Shown here in pieces: positions 38,600 through 45,102 of a stretch of DNA of 64,000 nucleotides (its first letter is position 1; each line of letters starts with the position of its first letter). The DNA comes from a virus. The position numbers and the translations under genes were made by a program. The stretch covers positions 1 to 64,000 of the IMG/VR virus record IMGVR_UViG_3300046028_005224. One strand, 5' to 3'. Under the pieces are notes generated by a model. That model ran no database searches and was not told the origin of the DNA. It saw only the letters and a program-made list of their open reading frames with translations.

Positions 38600-39630
38600 G
38601 TTTCTTTTTGGATAGATTTAATTTCTATCATTGAACTTCTATCCATTTTATCTACATTTTCTGGATCATTAAAAGATTTTATAGCTAAAGTAAATCTATC
38701 CGCCTGTGCAAATGGTGTTAATGGTAATACTTTATGTTCTATTTGAGAATCGAAAACGACAATTCTACCAGGAATAAAATCTACAACTTTATGTACTGTG
38801 GAATTTTCTTCATATATTTTTAACTCACCTCCCCAAGTTTCATCCCAATACTTATTACAAAAAATAATAATAGTTAGACATCCAGAAAATGCTGCGTCTA
38901 TATGTCTGTTTACATAAGATATTTGTGGATAATGATTAATATAAAAATCATACAGATATAAAGTTTGATTAAGATTATTTACAATTTTTTGTACAGAGGG
39001 TAACACACCTGAGTCTTCAAGTTCTCTGGCAGATAAGTGGCAAGTAAATCTAAGATCTCTTGATGGAAACAATGGATCACTAGTGTGTTCAAACTTATAC
39101 TTAGATTGTATACAATATCGATGTAAGTGATTTAACTCCGCCCTAGTAAGTTTATCATCAAAAACAAATAATTGATCTTTATAAAAATTAGTGCTCATGT
39201 TAATATTATAATGTAAATATAATCTTTTTTTAATTTCTTTAAAGTATTCAAATTCTTTATCATTTAATTCAATAATCTGATCTAATAAATTTGCATACTC
39301 TATAATATATAACTCTTTTTGTAAATCAATATCAAATTTATGTTCTAAGATTTGATCAATACGTTTTTCTAAATTTGAATAAAAATATACAAGTTCTTCG
39401 GCACGAGTTCCTATTATTTTTTTTACATCTTCACGATCAATATTTAAATCAAATTTAAAATAATCAGTTCCATAGATTGCATGATACAATCCAGCATCAA
39501 TTAAATATTGTTCATTGGGAAAATGCTGTTGTATTATTTTAGAAGTATTATATAAATGTTCGTAAAAAGTTTTATTTCCATGCTGAACATTTATAGTCTT
39601 ATCTAATATAAATTTAAGTTTGTTATTCAT
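38596..39630 (-). CDS. Two-domain protein: DUF6817/HD-like plus 2OG-Fe(II) oxygenase
   Basis: 344 codons. Residues 10-150 contain FYEHLYNTSKIIQQHF, QYLIDAGLYHAIYGTDYFKF and IDREDVKKIIGTRAEELVYF, like DUF6817 with HD-type histidines (H, HA, D). Residues 155-330 form a 2OG-Fe(II) oxygenase: VNRHIDAAFSGCLTIIIFCN (H-x-D), WGGELKIYEENS, FIPGRIVVFDSQIEHKVLPL (second His) and DRFTLAIKSF (Arg). The same N-terminal type next to oxygenase domains suggests modification of a small metabolite. Very AT-rich, with many Ile/Asn/Lys codons. Confidence 0.7.
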   Translation of the reverse strand: MNNKLKFILDKTINVQHGNKTFYEHLYNTSKIIQQHFPNEQYLIDAGLYHAIYGTDYFKFDLNIDREDVKKIIGTRAEELVYFYSNLEKRIDQILEHKFDIDLQKELYIIEYANLLDQIIELNDKEFEYFKEIKKRLYLHYNINMSTNFYKDQLFVFDDKLTRAELNHLHRYCIQSKYKFEHTSDPLFPSRDLRFTCHLSARELEDSGVLPSVQKIVNNLNQTLYLYDFYINHYPQISYVNRHIDAAFSGCLTIIIFCNKYWDETWGGELKIYEENSTVHKVVDFIPGRIVVFDSQIEHKVLPLTPFAQADRFTLAIKSFNDPENVDKMDRSSMIEIKSIQKET

Positions 39631-39644
39631 TTAGCATTGAAAGT

Positions 39645-39670
39645 AAAAAAGGTGGGTATGCAACCCACCT
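39645..39670 (-). terminator. Intrinsic terminator after the structured non-coding stretch
   Basis: Minus-strand AGGTGGGT-5 nt-ACCCACCT (39650-39670) followed by T6. It ends the transcript coming from the promoter at 40384-40412. Confidence 0.85.
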
Positions 39671-39854
39671 CATGTAACTCAGGCTCGCCACTTGCCCTTT
39701 GTCTGGAGGCAAGAAACCAGGCGGGGTTACCCCATCCGCACCACCAGTTTTTTAAGGAAACTGGAAACCTCAGGGGTCATTTGACCATCCCGACCAGGGT
39801 TGTTAACGTGTCTCCATCACGGGCATATTGGGGATGACTCCACCAGGATAAGTT
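39671..39854 (-). ncRNA. Candidate structured RNA / 3' untranslated region
   Basis: A 184-nt gene-free stretch with about 54% G+C over 39661-39780, against about 25% in neighbouring sequence. Several hairpins can be drawn: CTTGCC/GGCAAG (39691-39713), GGGG/CCCC (39723-39733), CCAGTTT/AAACTGG (39744-39764) and GGTCA/TGACC (39775-39786). An intrinsic terminator follows. Only short broken frames are found on the minus strand. No match to tRNA, tmRNA or a known ribozyme is evident to me. Confidence 0.45.
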
Positions 39855-40136
39855 TTAAGTCGTTCCAGGACTATTACTTTCTTTATCCCATTTCATTATG
39901 GGGCAAAAAGTCTCTGAGAATTTAACTTTATTAGAAATGTAGCAACCGCAGATTTTACAACGATCATCTTCGGCAACATAAAATTCACATTGTTTACAAA
40001 TTTCAGTTCTATTTTTTTGCGTATTATCACTAGCAAAAACTGATTTGTTTTCAAAAGCACCAACTACAACATCTTTAGCCGAAGATAAAACATTTTTTAG
40101 TTGCTTTATTGCAGGAGGATATTGTGTGTTTTCCAT
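39855..40136 (-). CDS. Zinc-ribbon-like small protein
   Basis: 93 codons. RTEICKQCEFYVAEDDRCKI, then CGCYISNKVKFSETFCPIMK gives CxxC ... CxxCGC plus a further Cys, a compact zinc site typical of DUF6171-like cyanophage proteins. N-terminal 40 residues are helical (IKQLKNVLSSAKDVVVGAFE). Could bind nucleic acid or act as an adaptor; no clear function. Confidence 0.6.
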   Translation of the reverse strand: MENTQYPPAIKQLKNVLSSAKDVVVGAFENKSVFASDNTQKNRTEICKQCEFYVAEDDRCKICGCYISNKVKFSETFCPIMKWDKESNSPGTT

Positions 40137-40141
40137 TGTTT

Positions 40142-40360
40142 TTAAATTTCTACTTCTACATGCTTAAGATCATTATAGATATACTCCATCAAAATTTCAT
40201 AGTCATCAAGTGGGTCTCCTGAAAAAATTACTCCTTCGTTTTCATAAAAACGACGAACTTTTTTATAAAGTTTCGGATTCTTTACATCAAGAAGAATTTC
40301 TCCATGTGCTGCAGCACGAAGAGTACTAACGTCTTTCTTAAATTTAGCAGTGAGTGACAT
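40142..40360 (-). CDS. Small conserved-looking protein
   Basis: 72 codons. LTAKFKKDVSTLRAAAHGEI, then LLDVKNPKLYKKVRRFYENE and DDYEILMEYIYNDLKHVEV. Mixed alpha/beta, soluble. First gene after the promoter at 40384. No family recognised. Confidence 0.55.
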   Translation of the reverse strand: MSLTAKFKKDVSTLRAAAHGEILLDVKNPKLYKKVRRFYENEGVIFSGDPLDDYEILMEYIYNDLKHVEVEI

Positions 40361-40383
40361 TGTTTTGAATGAACTACGAACAA

Positions 40384-40412
40384 ATTATAAAATGAATTTG
40401 AGAGATTGTCAA
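40384..40412 (-). promoter_or_regulatory. Consensus sigma-70 promoter
   Basis: Minus-strand TTGACA (40407-40412), 17-nt spacer, TATAAT (40384-40389), just downstream of tRNA-Met. A GGGCTTAAGCCC palindrome (40415-40426) lies between it and the tRNA. Confidence 0.85.
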
Positions 40413-40427
40413 GAGGGCTTAAGCCCA

Positions 40428-40501
40428 TGCTGGTTGTGGGGAACGATCCCACCTGTGTCCGATTATGAGTCGGGTGCTTTCACCAGATAGCTAAACCAGC
40501 A
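40428..40501 (-). tRNA. tRNA-Met (CAT)
   Basis: 74 nt cloverleaf with 7-bp acceptor TGCTGGT/ACCAGCA, anticodon stem CCGA/TCGG with loop CTCATAA, T stem GTGGG/CCCAC. T-loop is ATCGTTC, not the usual TTCGANT. CAT could be elongator Met or, if modified to lysidine, Ile (AUA). Confidence 0.85.
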
Positions 40502-40506
40502 GCAGG

Positions 40507-40578
40507 TAGGACTGCAGGGAGTTGAACCCCGTTCACTCCGTTATAAGCAGAGGGCTTTAACCGATAAGCAACAGTCCC
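40507..40578 (-). tRNA. tRNA-Ile (TAT)
   Basis: 72 nt, acceptor GGGACTG/CAGTCCT, anticodon stem CTCTG/CGGAG with loop CTTATAA. It reads AUA, a codon rarely used by hosts but expected in AT-rich phage genes. Confidence 0.82.
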
Positions 40579-40587
40579 ATTATAAAA

Positions 40588-40755
40588 TTAATCAGTAAAC
40601 CCGCTACATATTCGCACCATATCCTCATACTCATCTATTGGCATAAGAACACAATCTCCGTTGACACTTTTAATTAAAAAAGTTTCTCCTTCGCCAACGC
40701 GATCAAGGTAATCTTCAAAATACTGTTGCAATTCATCAACTGTAATTTCAGTCAT
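40588..40755 (-). CDS. Orphan Phd/YefM-type antitoxin-like protein
   Basis: 55 codons from ATG 40755 (an upstream in-frame ATG at 40776 adds only KKLIRQ). TEITVDELQQYFEDYLDRVG, then EGETFLIKSVNGDCVLMPID and YEDMVRI give the classic Phd/YefM fold: N-terminal beta-alpha DNA-binding core and a toxin-binding helix start. No toxin (Doc, YoeB, RelE) follows; the neighbours are tRNAs. It may neutralise a host toxin or act as a repressor. Located between tRNA-Pro and tRNA-Ile in one transcript. Confidence 0.6.
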   Translation of the reverse strand: MTEITVDELQQYFEDYLDRVGEGETFLIKSVNGDCVLMPIDEYEDMVRICSGFTD

Positions 40756-40794
40756 TTGTCGTATCAATTTTTTCATTTTATTTATAAAATGATA

Positions 40795-40868
40795 TCGGGG
40801 TGATAGGATTTGAACCTACGGCCCCTCGCTCCCAAAGCGAGTGCTCTACCAAACTGAGCTACACCCCG
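40795..40868 (-). tRNA. tRNA-Pro (TGG)
   Basis: 74 nt, acceptor CGGGGTG/CACCCCG, anticodon loop with TGG in CTTTGGGA, regular D and T arms (GGTTCAAATCC). The consensus promoter at 40891-40919 lies just upstream. Confidence 0.95.
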
Positions 40869-40982
40869 TTATTTTGTTTTATGCACTACCATTATACCCA
40901 TAATTGGTAAGATTGTCAACCCCATTCCACAAAGTCCCAACCAAATCTGACTTGCTGCTAATGCCTCTACAAGATGAAACAT
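40869..40982 (-). CDS. Small membrane protein (37 aa) containing the tRNA promoter
   Basis: ATG at 40982 overlaps the previous stop (TAATG). The product is one long hydrophobic stretch (WLGLCGMGLTILPIMGIMVV) with a short head and HKTK tail. Its codons 22-32 also encode a perfect sigma-70 promoter. The stop directly abuts tRNA-Pro. Confidence 0.5.
   Translation of the reverse strand: MFHLVEALAASQIWLGLCGMGLTILPIMGIMVVHKTK
40891..40919 (-). promoter_or_regulatory. Consensus sigma-70 promoter of tRNA-Pro, antitoxin, tRNA-Ile, tRNA-Met
   Basis: TTGACA (40914-40919), 17-nt spacer, TATAAT (40891-40896), both perfect, lying within a 37-codon frame and about 20 nt before tRNA-Pro. Confidence 0.9.
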
Positions 40983-41176
40983 TAGTATCCCCTCCAAGTC
41001 TTGAACTCATAATAGAAGTATTGATCCATATCACCACTCAACGGTGCGTTAACATCCTTATGAGCCCATTCCATACAAAACTCTTTTATTTTTATATCAC
41101 TCATTGCACCTCTTCCCCACATTCTCACAAATGCAGAAGCAGCAAAGTGATATCTTTGTTTAATGTTGGATTCCAT
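40982..41176 (-). CDS. Small protein (64 aa), unknown
   Basis: The protein has ESNIKQRYHFAASAFVRMWG, then EFCMEWAHKDVNAPLSGDMD and YFYYEFKTWRGY; Tyr/Trp/Phe-rich and soluble. Coupled to the following membrane gene (TAATG). No family recognised. Confidence 0.55.
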   Translation of the reverse strand: MESNIKQRYHFAASAFVRMWGRGAMSDIKIKEFCMEWAHKDVNAPLSGDMDQYFYYEFKTWRGY

Positions 41177-41180
41177 TTAA

Positions 41181-41360
41181 TTACTTGTCTTTTAATAGTT
41201 CTTCTACTCGTTTACGCATGTTGGTACTATCTTGATTGAGATAGTCTCTCAAAGAATAACCACGATGACCTCGTAGGATACATGTTCCTTGATAGAACAT
41301 CGTGGAAGCAAAAACTAATAACAGTATACAACCAATTAGTTCAATGTGATTTTGAGCCAT
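41181..41360 (-). CDS. Small membrane protein (59 aa)
   Basis: ATG at 41360 lies within the end of the previous gene (25-nt overlap). One TM helix (IELIGCILLLVFASTMFY), then a basic/charged tail (NMRKRVEELLKDK). Unknown function; part of a chain of four overlapping small genes. Confidence 0.55.
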   Translation of the reverse strand: MAQNHIELIGCILLLVFASTMFYQGTCILRGHRGYSLRDYLNQDSTNMRKRVEELLKDK

Positions 41361-41539
41361 GGCAGTAAAGGTGGAATGATACCTATGAGTCTGAGGAGAC
41401 CTTCAGCAAATAAAGCAAGAACGAACCAACCGACACACATAGAAATAATTGCAGCATTACGGTTGTGCTTACGAATTGCATCATCGATCATCTCCTGTAC
41501 TTCTGAACGACTGATAAGTTCATCCTGTTCTTGAATCAT
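41336..41539 (-). CDS. Small membrane protein (67 aa)
   Basis: Residues 1-28 are a charged helix (QDELISRSEVQEMIDDAIRK). Residues 30-62 are hydrophobic (AAIISMCVGWFVLALFAEGL, then LLRLIGIIPPLL). The start overlaps the upstream stop (ATGA). No family recognised. Confidence 0.55.
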   Translation of the reverse strand: MIQEQDELISRSEVQEMIDDAIRKHNRNAAIISMCVGWFVLALFAEGLLRLIGIIPPLLPWLKITLN

Positions 41540-41685
41540 TTTTCATCTCCAAGAAATTTTGCCAGTGGATCTTTTCGGGTTTTGACAATTTCACAAGCTC
41601 GATAATAGAACATATTGTCCATATTACCAGACTCTTCAAAAGTGGCTTTTATTTTAAGCCAATTCTCATAAGTATGCTGATCCAT
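41536..41685 (-). CDS. Small soluble protein (49 aa)
   Basis: ATG at 41685; the product (HTYENWLKIKATFEESGNMD, then FYYRACEIVKTRKDPLAKFL) looks like a helical soluble protein. ATGA overlap with the next gene. Likely first gene of the chain driven by the promoter at 41709-41736. Confidence 0.6.
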   Translation of the reverse strand: MDQHTYENWLKIKATFEESGNMDNMFYYRACEIVKTRKDPLAKFLGDEK

Positions 41686-41708
41686 AAACGGATTTCATAA
41701 CATAATAT

Positions 41709-41736
41709 ATAATAGTTCAGACACAAAAAAAGTCAA
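41709..41736 (-). promoter_or_regulatory. Sigma-70-like promoter
   Basis: TTGACT (41731-41736), 16-nt spacer, TATTAT (41709-41714) before the small-gene chain. Weaker than the others. Confidence 0.45.
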
Positions 41737-41780
41737 GAAAGGTTAGACTTTCAAGACTTAGATTAAGAAAATATTAAAAG

Positions 41781-41866
41781 CGGTGAGGGTGGGATTTGAA
41801 CCCACGGAGGCTATTAACCTCGGCGGTTTTCAAGACCGCTGCCATAAACCACTCGACCACCTCACC
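41781..41866 (-). tRNA. tRNA-Ser (TGA)
   Basis: 86 nt with long variable arm, acceptor GGTGAGG/CCTCACC, anticodon loop CTTGAAA. Discriminator G as in serine tRNAs. Confidence 0.95.
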
Positions 41867-42117
41867 TAGCGGATTTCAAAGTCCAATTTACGAACTTTAC
41901 GTTGCCTTCTTGCTTCTTGATAAACAAGATCTTCGGCAGAAAAAATTGTCTTTTTACTAGATTCTTTTACTGAATTTAACATGACAATTTGTGTTAAATC
42001 AACTGCTGAGATTTTATCCCCACGTACAGTTGTCATATTTGAACAACCACAACATCTAGTTTGTGTTGGATGGCTTTCTAATTCTTTATTACAAGTTTTG
42101 CATCTAATTTTTAACAT
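41866..42117 (-). CDS. Zinc-finger-like small protein
   Basis: 83 codons from ATG 42117; the frame upstream of it runs through tRNA-Val and is not coding. IRCKTCNKELESHPTQTRCC then GCSNM gives CxxC-x13-CCxC, a small zinc ribbon. The rest is charged and helical (VYQEARRQRKVRKLDFEIR). Its stop touches tRNA-Ser. Possibly nucleic-acid binding. Confidence 0.6.
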   Translation of the reverse strand: MLKIRCKTCNKELESHPTQTRCCGCSNMTTVRGDKISAVDLTQIVMLNSVKESSKKTIFSAEDLVYQEARRQRKVRKLDFEIR

Positions 42118-42155
42118 GTCACATATTATACTCAATAAAGTATATATGTGACAAA

Positions 42156-42227
42156 TGGGAAATGTCGGATTTGAACCAACGACCGTCTGCGTGTAAAGCA
42201 GCTGCGCTACCACTGCGCCAATCTCCC
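42156..42227 (-). tRNA. tRNA-Val (TAC)
   Basis: 72 nt, acceptor GGGAGAT/ATTTCCC (one G-T pair), anticodon loop with TAC, T arm GGTTCAAATCC. Confidence 0.93.
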
Positions 42228-42231
42228 AGGA

Positions 42232-42273
42232 GTGTTACGGCATTTTGGTTTATCTTTCCAACGCAAGTAACAC
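42232..42273 (-). other. Inter-tRNA hairpin
   Basis: GTGTTAC (42232-42238) pairs with GTAACAC (42267-42273), with an inner TTGG/CCAA stem. It lies between tRNA-Asn and tRNA-Val and may guide tRNA processing or be a relic tRNA acceptor stem. Confidence 0.35.
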
Positions 42274-42314
42274 AACTTGGTCTCTTTCTAGGCTATCTGC
42301 CTAACGAGTACCAA

Positions 42315-42386
42315 CTGCCCAGGCTGGGATCGAACCAGCGACCAGTCGATTAACAGTCGAATGCTCTACCGCTGAGCTACTGGGCA
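42315..42386 (-). tRNA. tRNA-Asn (GTT)
   Basis: 72 nt, acceptor TGCCCAG/CTGGGCA, anticodon loop CTGTTAA, T arm GGTTCGATCCC, discriminator G. Confidence 0.95.
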
Positions 42387-42392
42387 ACAATA

Positions 42393-42563
42393 TTAAGGTT
42401 GTTTAGTTTCCATCATGTATTCTACTGTATTTGCAATGTCATTCATTGCATCACGAAGAAAAGGTTGTTGTCCAGATTCTTGACGAACAACTGGGCGGTG
42501 GTCATCTGTGAGTGACCATCTCCATTGTTTCATGTGAGAGCAATACCACAGATTAATTTTCAT
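42393..42563 (-). CDS. Small protein (56 aa), unknown
   Basis: Start at 42563 (MKINLWYCSHMKQWRWSL) rather than the longer frame, since the previous gene ends just there (overlap of 11 nt). Contains LTDDHRPVVRQESGQQPFLR and NDIANTVEYMMET. I recall this short family from other cyanophages, without a function. Confidence 0.55.
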   Translation of the reverse strand: MKINLWYCSHMKQWRWSLTDDHRPVVRQESGQQPFLRDAMNDIANTVEYMMETKQP

Positions 42564-42711
42564 GTTTGAAATATTCCAGTTCGATCCAATTAAGAAGTGT
42601 TTGGAAGGAATTGATTGCTGCTTGATTACAGTTGTCATCTTTCAATTTTTGAACATAATACTCCAATGCTTCAATCGCCATTTGGCGGTCTGTTTGCGAA
42701 ATAAGTGACAT
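42553..42711 (-). CDS. Small helical protein (52 aa)
   Basis: Start at 42711 (MSLISQTDRQ), because the upstream part of the frame covers tRNA-Leu. The product is helical (AIEALEYYVQKLKDDNCNQA, then FQTLLNWIELEYFK). Overlaps the next gene by 11 nt. Confidence 0.55.
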   Translation of the reverse strand: MSLISQTDRQMAIEALEYYVQKLKDDNCNQAAINSFQTLLNWIELEYFKHEN

Positions 42712-42727
42712 GTGAACCTCCAGTAGG

Positions 42728-42808
42728 TGCCCGAAAGAGGACTTGAACCTCCACTCCTTACGGAACATGATCCTAAGTCATGCGTGGCTACCATTACACC
42801 ATTCGGGC
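42728..42808 (-). tRNA. tRNA-Leu (TAG)
   Basis: 81 nt with long variable arm, acceptor GCCCGAA/TTCGGGC, anticodon loop CTTAGGA, discriminator A. Confidence 0.93.
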
Positions 42809-42852
42809 AAAAACCCCTATAGGGTATATAGCTATTATACACCATATAGGGG
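42809..42852 (-). terminator. Terminator of the porin gene, overlapping the tRNA promoter
   Basis: Minus-strand CCCCTATA ... TATAGGGG (42814-42852) followed by T5. The loop contains the TATAAT of the tRNA promoter. Confidence 0.65.
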
Positions 42853-42863
42853 AAGGCTGTCAA
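42834..42863 (-). promoter_or_regulatory. Sigma-70 promoter of the tRNA-Leu/Asn/Val/Ser group
   Basis: TTGACA (42858-42863), 18-nt spacer, TATAAT (42834-42839), just after the porin stop. Confidence 0.8.
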
Positions 42864-42866
42864 CTA

Positions 42867-44369
42867 TCAGAAACGGAAGGTTGTCTGAATCACACCACCA
42901 TAATTATCCGAAGCTTGCTTCAGACCTTGGTTGTTGGACACATAGAACACAGCAGGAGTTACGCTGATATTATCGCTAACTTTGTAACGATAGAATGCTT
43001 CCCACATAATCGCTTTCTGATCTGCTTTGAGTGAAGAAGCATTACCAGGAGCACCAATGGCGAAACCAGCAGCATTACCCTTAGAAAATACATCGCTCCA
43101 CTGAGTACCAACAAACCAAGTTTGGGAGTCGGTAGCACCATTAGGAGTTGGACGGTTGTTAGAAACACTCACAGTGTTCCAACCATAAGCACCACTCACA
43201 GAAGGAATGATACCAGACTTCTTGGGTTGCCAGTATGCGTTGAAAGCATAACCATTGGAGGTTTGGTTAGCAGCAAGAGCACCAGAACCACCACCGATAG
43301 CGTTGAAGTTACGAACACGAGTTCCTTCAGTACCGTAGCGGTAACCGAAAGCAACACCATACTGAGGAGCACGGTAACCAACCTGTGCCAGAGTGTTCAG
43401 AGAACCATCTTCATCAAACTGACCTTTGGTAGAATCGTTTCCGTTCTGGGCAACATAGTTGATACCAGCAACAAAACCAGGCTTACCTTTCTTGGTAGGT
43501 TGAACCCACTGAGCACCGAAACCAGAACCAGTTGCCTTGTTGTAGACACCAGGAGCACCAGCAACAGAGAAGAAGTCCAGAATGTCTGAACGATAGGCAG
43601 TAGGAACCCAAGCCATCTCAGTGTTACGAACCTGAGCACCAGCAGTCAGAGTCATACCTTTGGTAAGACCAGGGAAGCTATAATACAGACGATCAAGAGT
43701 TACAGTGTTTGCATAAGTTTCTGCCTTGTCCAGTTTGAACAGAGACGAGGAAGAACCAAAGGGTTGACTGGAGAAATTACCAGAACGCAGACGGGTCTTC
43801 AACAGATCCTTACCAGTGAAGGAAGTATCAAAGCTCAGACGAACATCGTAGTTGAAAGCAGTGTTACCGACATTGCTGCTGTTAGCAAGACGAGCACCAT
43901 CTACACCACCCAGAACGAAGGTTGCTTCACCTTTGAGTTTGGTTGTAGTGGAGAATTGAGTTGCTTGGAGAGTCCCAACTTGTTTCTCCAGTTTAGCAAC
44001 ACGACCTCGAATAACTTGCAGTTCGTTAGAGAACTCATTAGCAAGACGCTGGAGTTCATCGGTAACTTCGGTTACACGATCAAGGCAAGCATTCAGAAGT
44101 GCTGCTGCCTCAAAGCGGGTCATTGCCTTTCCACCAAGGAAAGTTCCATTCTCGTAACCAGCAACGCAACCATAACGCTCTACGAGGTTGCTGAGTGCCT
44201 GATATGCCCAATCTGTAGGTTGAACATCAGACAATTTAGTAATACTTGAAACCTGCTCAGCGGAAGTATATTGGTTGACTGCTGCCATATTAAGATCTGC
44301 GGCATTCGCAGCAACAGGAGCAACCATTCCCAGAGCAACAGGTGCAAGCATAAGTTGTTTGAGTTTCAT
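42867..44369 (-). CDS. Cyanobacterial-type SLH-domain porin
   Basis: 500 codons. Signal peptide (KLKQLMLAPVALGMVAPVAANA). Residues 45-95 hold an SLH domain: SDVQPTDWAYQALSNLVERY, GCVAGYENGTFLGGKAMTRF, EAAALLNACLDRV. A short coiled coil follows (ELQVIRGRVAKLEKQVGTLQ). Residues 150-500 form a beta-barrel of the cyanobacterial porin (OprB/SomA, iron-uptake porin) type, ending in Phe (GGVIQTTFRF). It is a full-length, intact host-type outer-membrane channel. It has its own sigma-70 promoter (44439-44467) and terminator and stands between tRNA groups. Base composition is richer in G+C than its neighbours, pointing to recent host origin. Confidence 0.88.
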   Translation of the reverse strand: MKLKQLMLAPVALGMVAPVAANAADLNMAAVNQYTSAEQVSSITKLSDVQPTDWAYQALSNLVERYGCVAGYENGTFLGGKAMTRFEAAALLNACLDRVTEVTDELQRLANEFSNELQVIRGRVAKLEKQVGTLQATQFSTTTKLKGEATFVLGGVDGARLANSSNVGNTAFNYDVRLSFDTSFTGKDLLKTRLRSGNFSSQPFGSSSSLFKLDKAETYANTVTLDRLYYSFPGLTKGMTLTAGAQVRNTEMAWVPTAYRSDILDFFSVAGAPGVYNKATGSGFGAQWVQPTKKGKPGFVAGINYVAQNGNDSTKGQFDEDGSLNTLAQVGYRAPQYGVAFGYRYGTEGTRVRNFNAIGGGSGALAANQTSNGYAFNAYWQPKKSGIIPSVSGAYGWNTVSVSNNRPTPNGATDSQTWFVGTQWSDVFSKGNAAGFAIGAPGNASSLKADQKAIMWEAFYRYKVSDNISVTPAVFYVSNNQGLKQASDNYGGVIQTTFRF

Positions 44370-44438
44370 AAAAGTTTGTATTGTTATTAAACGACAATAG
44401 TGTTTAGAAGTCTTAAAAAAATCTTAAGACACAAGGAT

Positions 44439-44467
44439 ATACTAAGATATTTTCGTGTGTATGTCAA
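44439..44467 (-). promoter_or_regulatory. Sigma-70-type promoter of the porin gene
   Basis: TTGACA (44462-44467), 17-nt spacer, TAGTAT (44439-44444). A GTCTTAA/TTAAGAC hairpin lies in the leader. Confidence 0.65.
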
Positions 44468-44484
44468 CTAAGATTTGGTTAAGA

Positions 44485-44555
44485 AGCGGACAACGGGGAT
44501 CGAACCCGTGACTGGAGCTTGGAAGGCTCAGATGTTACCTCTACACCATGTCCGC
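44485..44555 (-). tRNA. tRNA-Gly (TCC)
   Basis: 71 nt, acceptor GCGGACA/TGTCCGC, anticodon loop CTTCCAA, T arm GGTTCGATCCC. Confidence 0.95.
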
Positions 44556-44559
44556 AAGG

Positions 44560-44632
<73 letters not shown>

Positions 44633-44646
44633 ATGAGAATATTATA

Positions 44647-45060
44647 TCAGATTTTGGGGCAATCGTCAACCCATGGGGCACAGATCCTCATGGGTGGGGC
44701 GAGTGACTTACACTCGTTAGTATAGCACACTTTTTCATCGTTTGCTTCTTCAACATAACGAGGTCGGTACTTCCTGTTTGCTTCTTCTATTATTCTATCA
44801 TACTCTGGGGTTACTTTGTCAATAGCATCCCCAACTGCTTTCTGTGATCTACAAGTTATGATCTCATCAATCTTCAGTTTTACATCCTCTAATACTTCGA
44901 TATTTAGTGGTCGTGTGACTTGATCTACCACACACCAAATTTTTTCTTCTGGCATAGCAACGCAACTAGCTAGTCCAGATACAACAAAAGCAAGAACTCC
45001 AGACACAATCATCATGTCTTTTGTACTTACTTTCTTCTTACCTATTTGAAAATTAAACAT
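44647..45060 (-). CDS. Membrane-anchored Cys-rich protein
   Basis: 137 codons. A short basic head (QIGKKKVSTKD) leads into one TM/signal helix (MIVSGVLAFVVSGLASCVAM). The outer part has paired cysteines (EEKIWCVVDQV, IITCRS, KVCYTNECKSLAP, RICAPWVDDCP), consistent with disulfides in the periplasm. LASC could be a lipobox. Late promoter AATAAATA (45087-45094) precedes it. It pairs with the lysozyme gene upstream. Confidence 0.55.
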   Translation of the reverse strand: MFNFQIGKKKVSTKDMMIVSGVLAFVVSGLASCVAMPEEKIWCVVDQVTRPLNIEVLEDVKLKIDEIITCRSQKAVGDAIDKVTPEYDRIIEEANRKYRPRYVEEANDEKVCYTNECKSLAPPMRICAPWVDDCPKI

Positions 45061-45086
45061 GGTAAGGGGGTGTGATCAGCACCCCC

Positions 45087-45094
45087 TATTTATT
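45087..45094 (-). promoter_or_regulatory. Late promoter AATAAATA, followed by a G/C hairpin
   Basis: AATAAATA 27 nt before the Cys-rich protein gene. The short leader contains AGGGGGTG-CTGATCA-CACCCCCT, which could hide or expose the start region. Confidence 0.5.
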
Positions 45095-45102
45095 CTATTT
45101 TG

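Noticed and set aside
39637-39837. Possible 66-codon plus-strand gene in the G+C-rich stretch
   Set aside because: It runs through the terminator stem and the hairpins, has no ribosome site and no recognisable protein pattern; a structured RNA fits better.
42162-42353. Open frames running through tRNA-Val, tRNA-Asn and tRNA-Leu
   Set aside because: They are translations of tRNA sequence; nearby gene starts were moved downstream accordingly.
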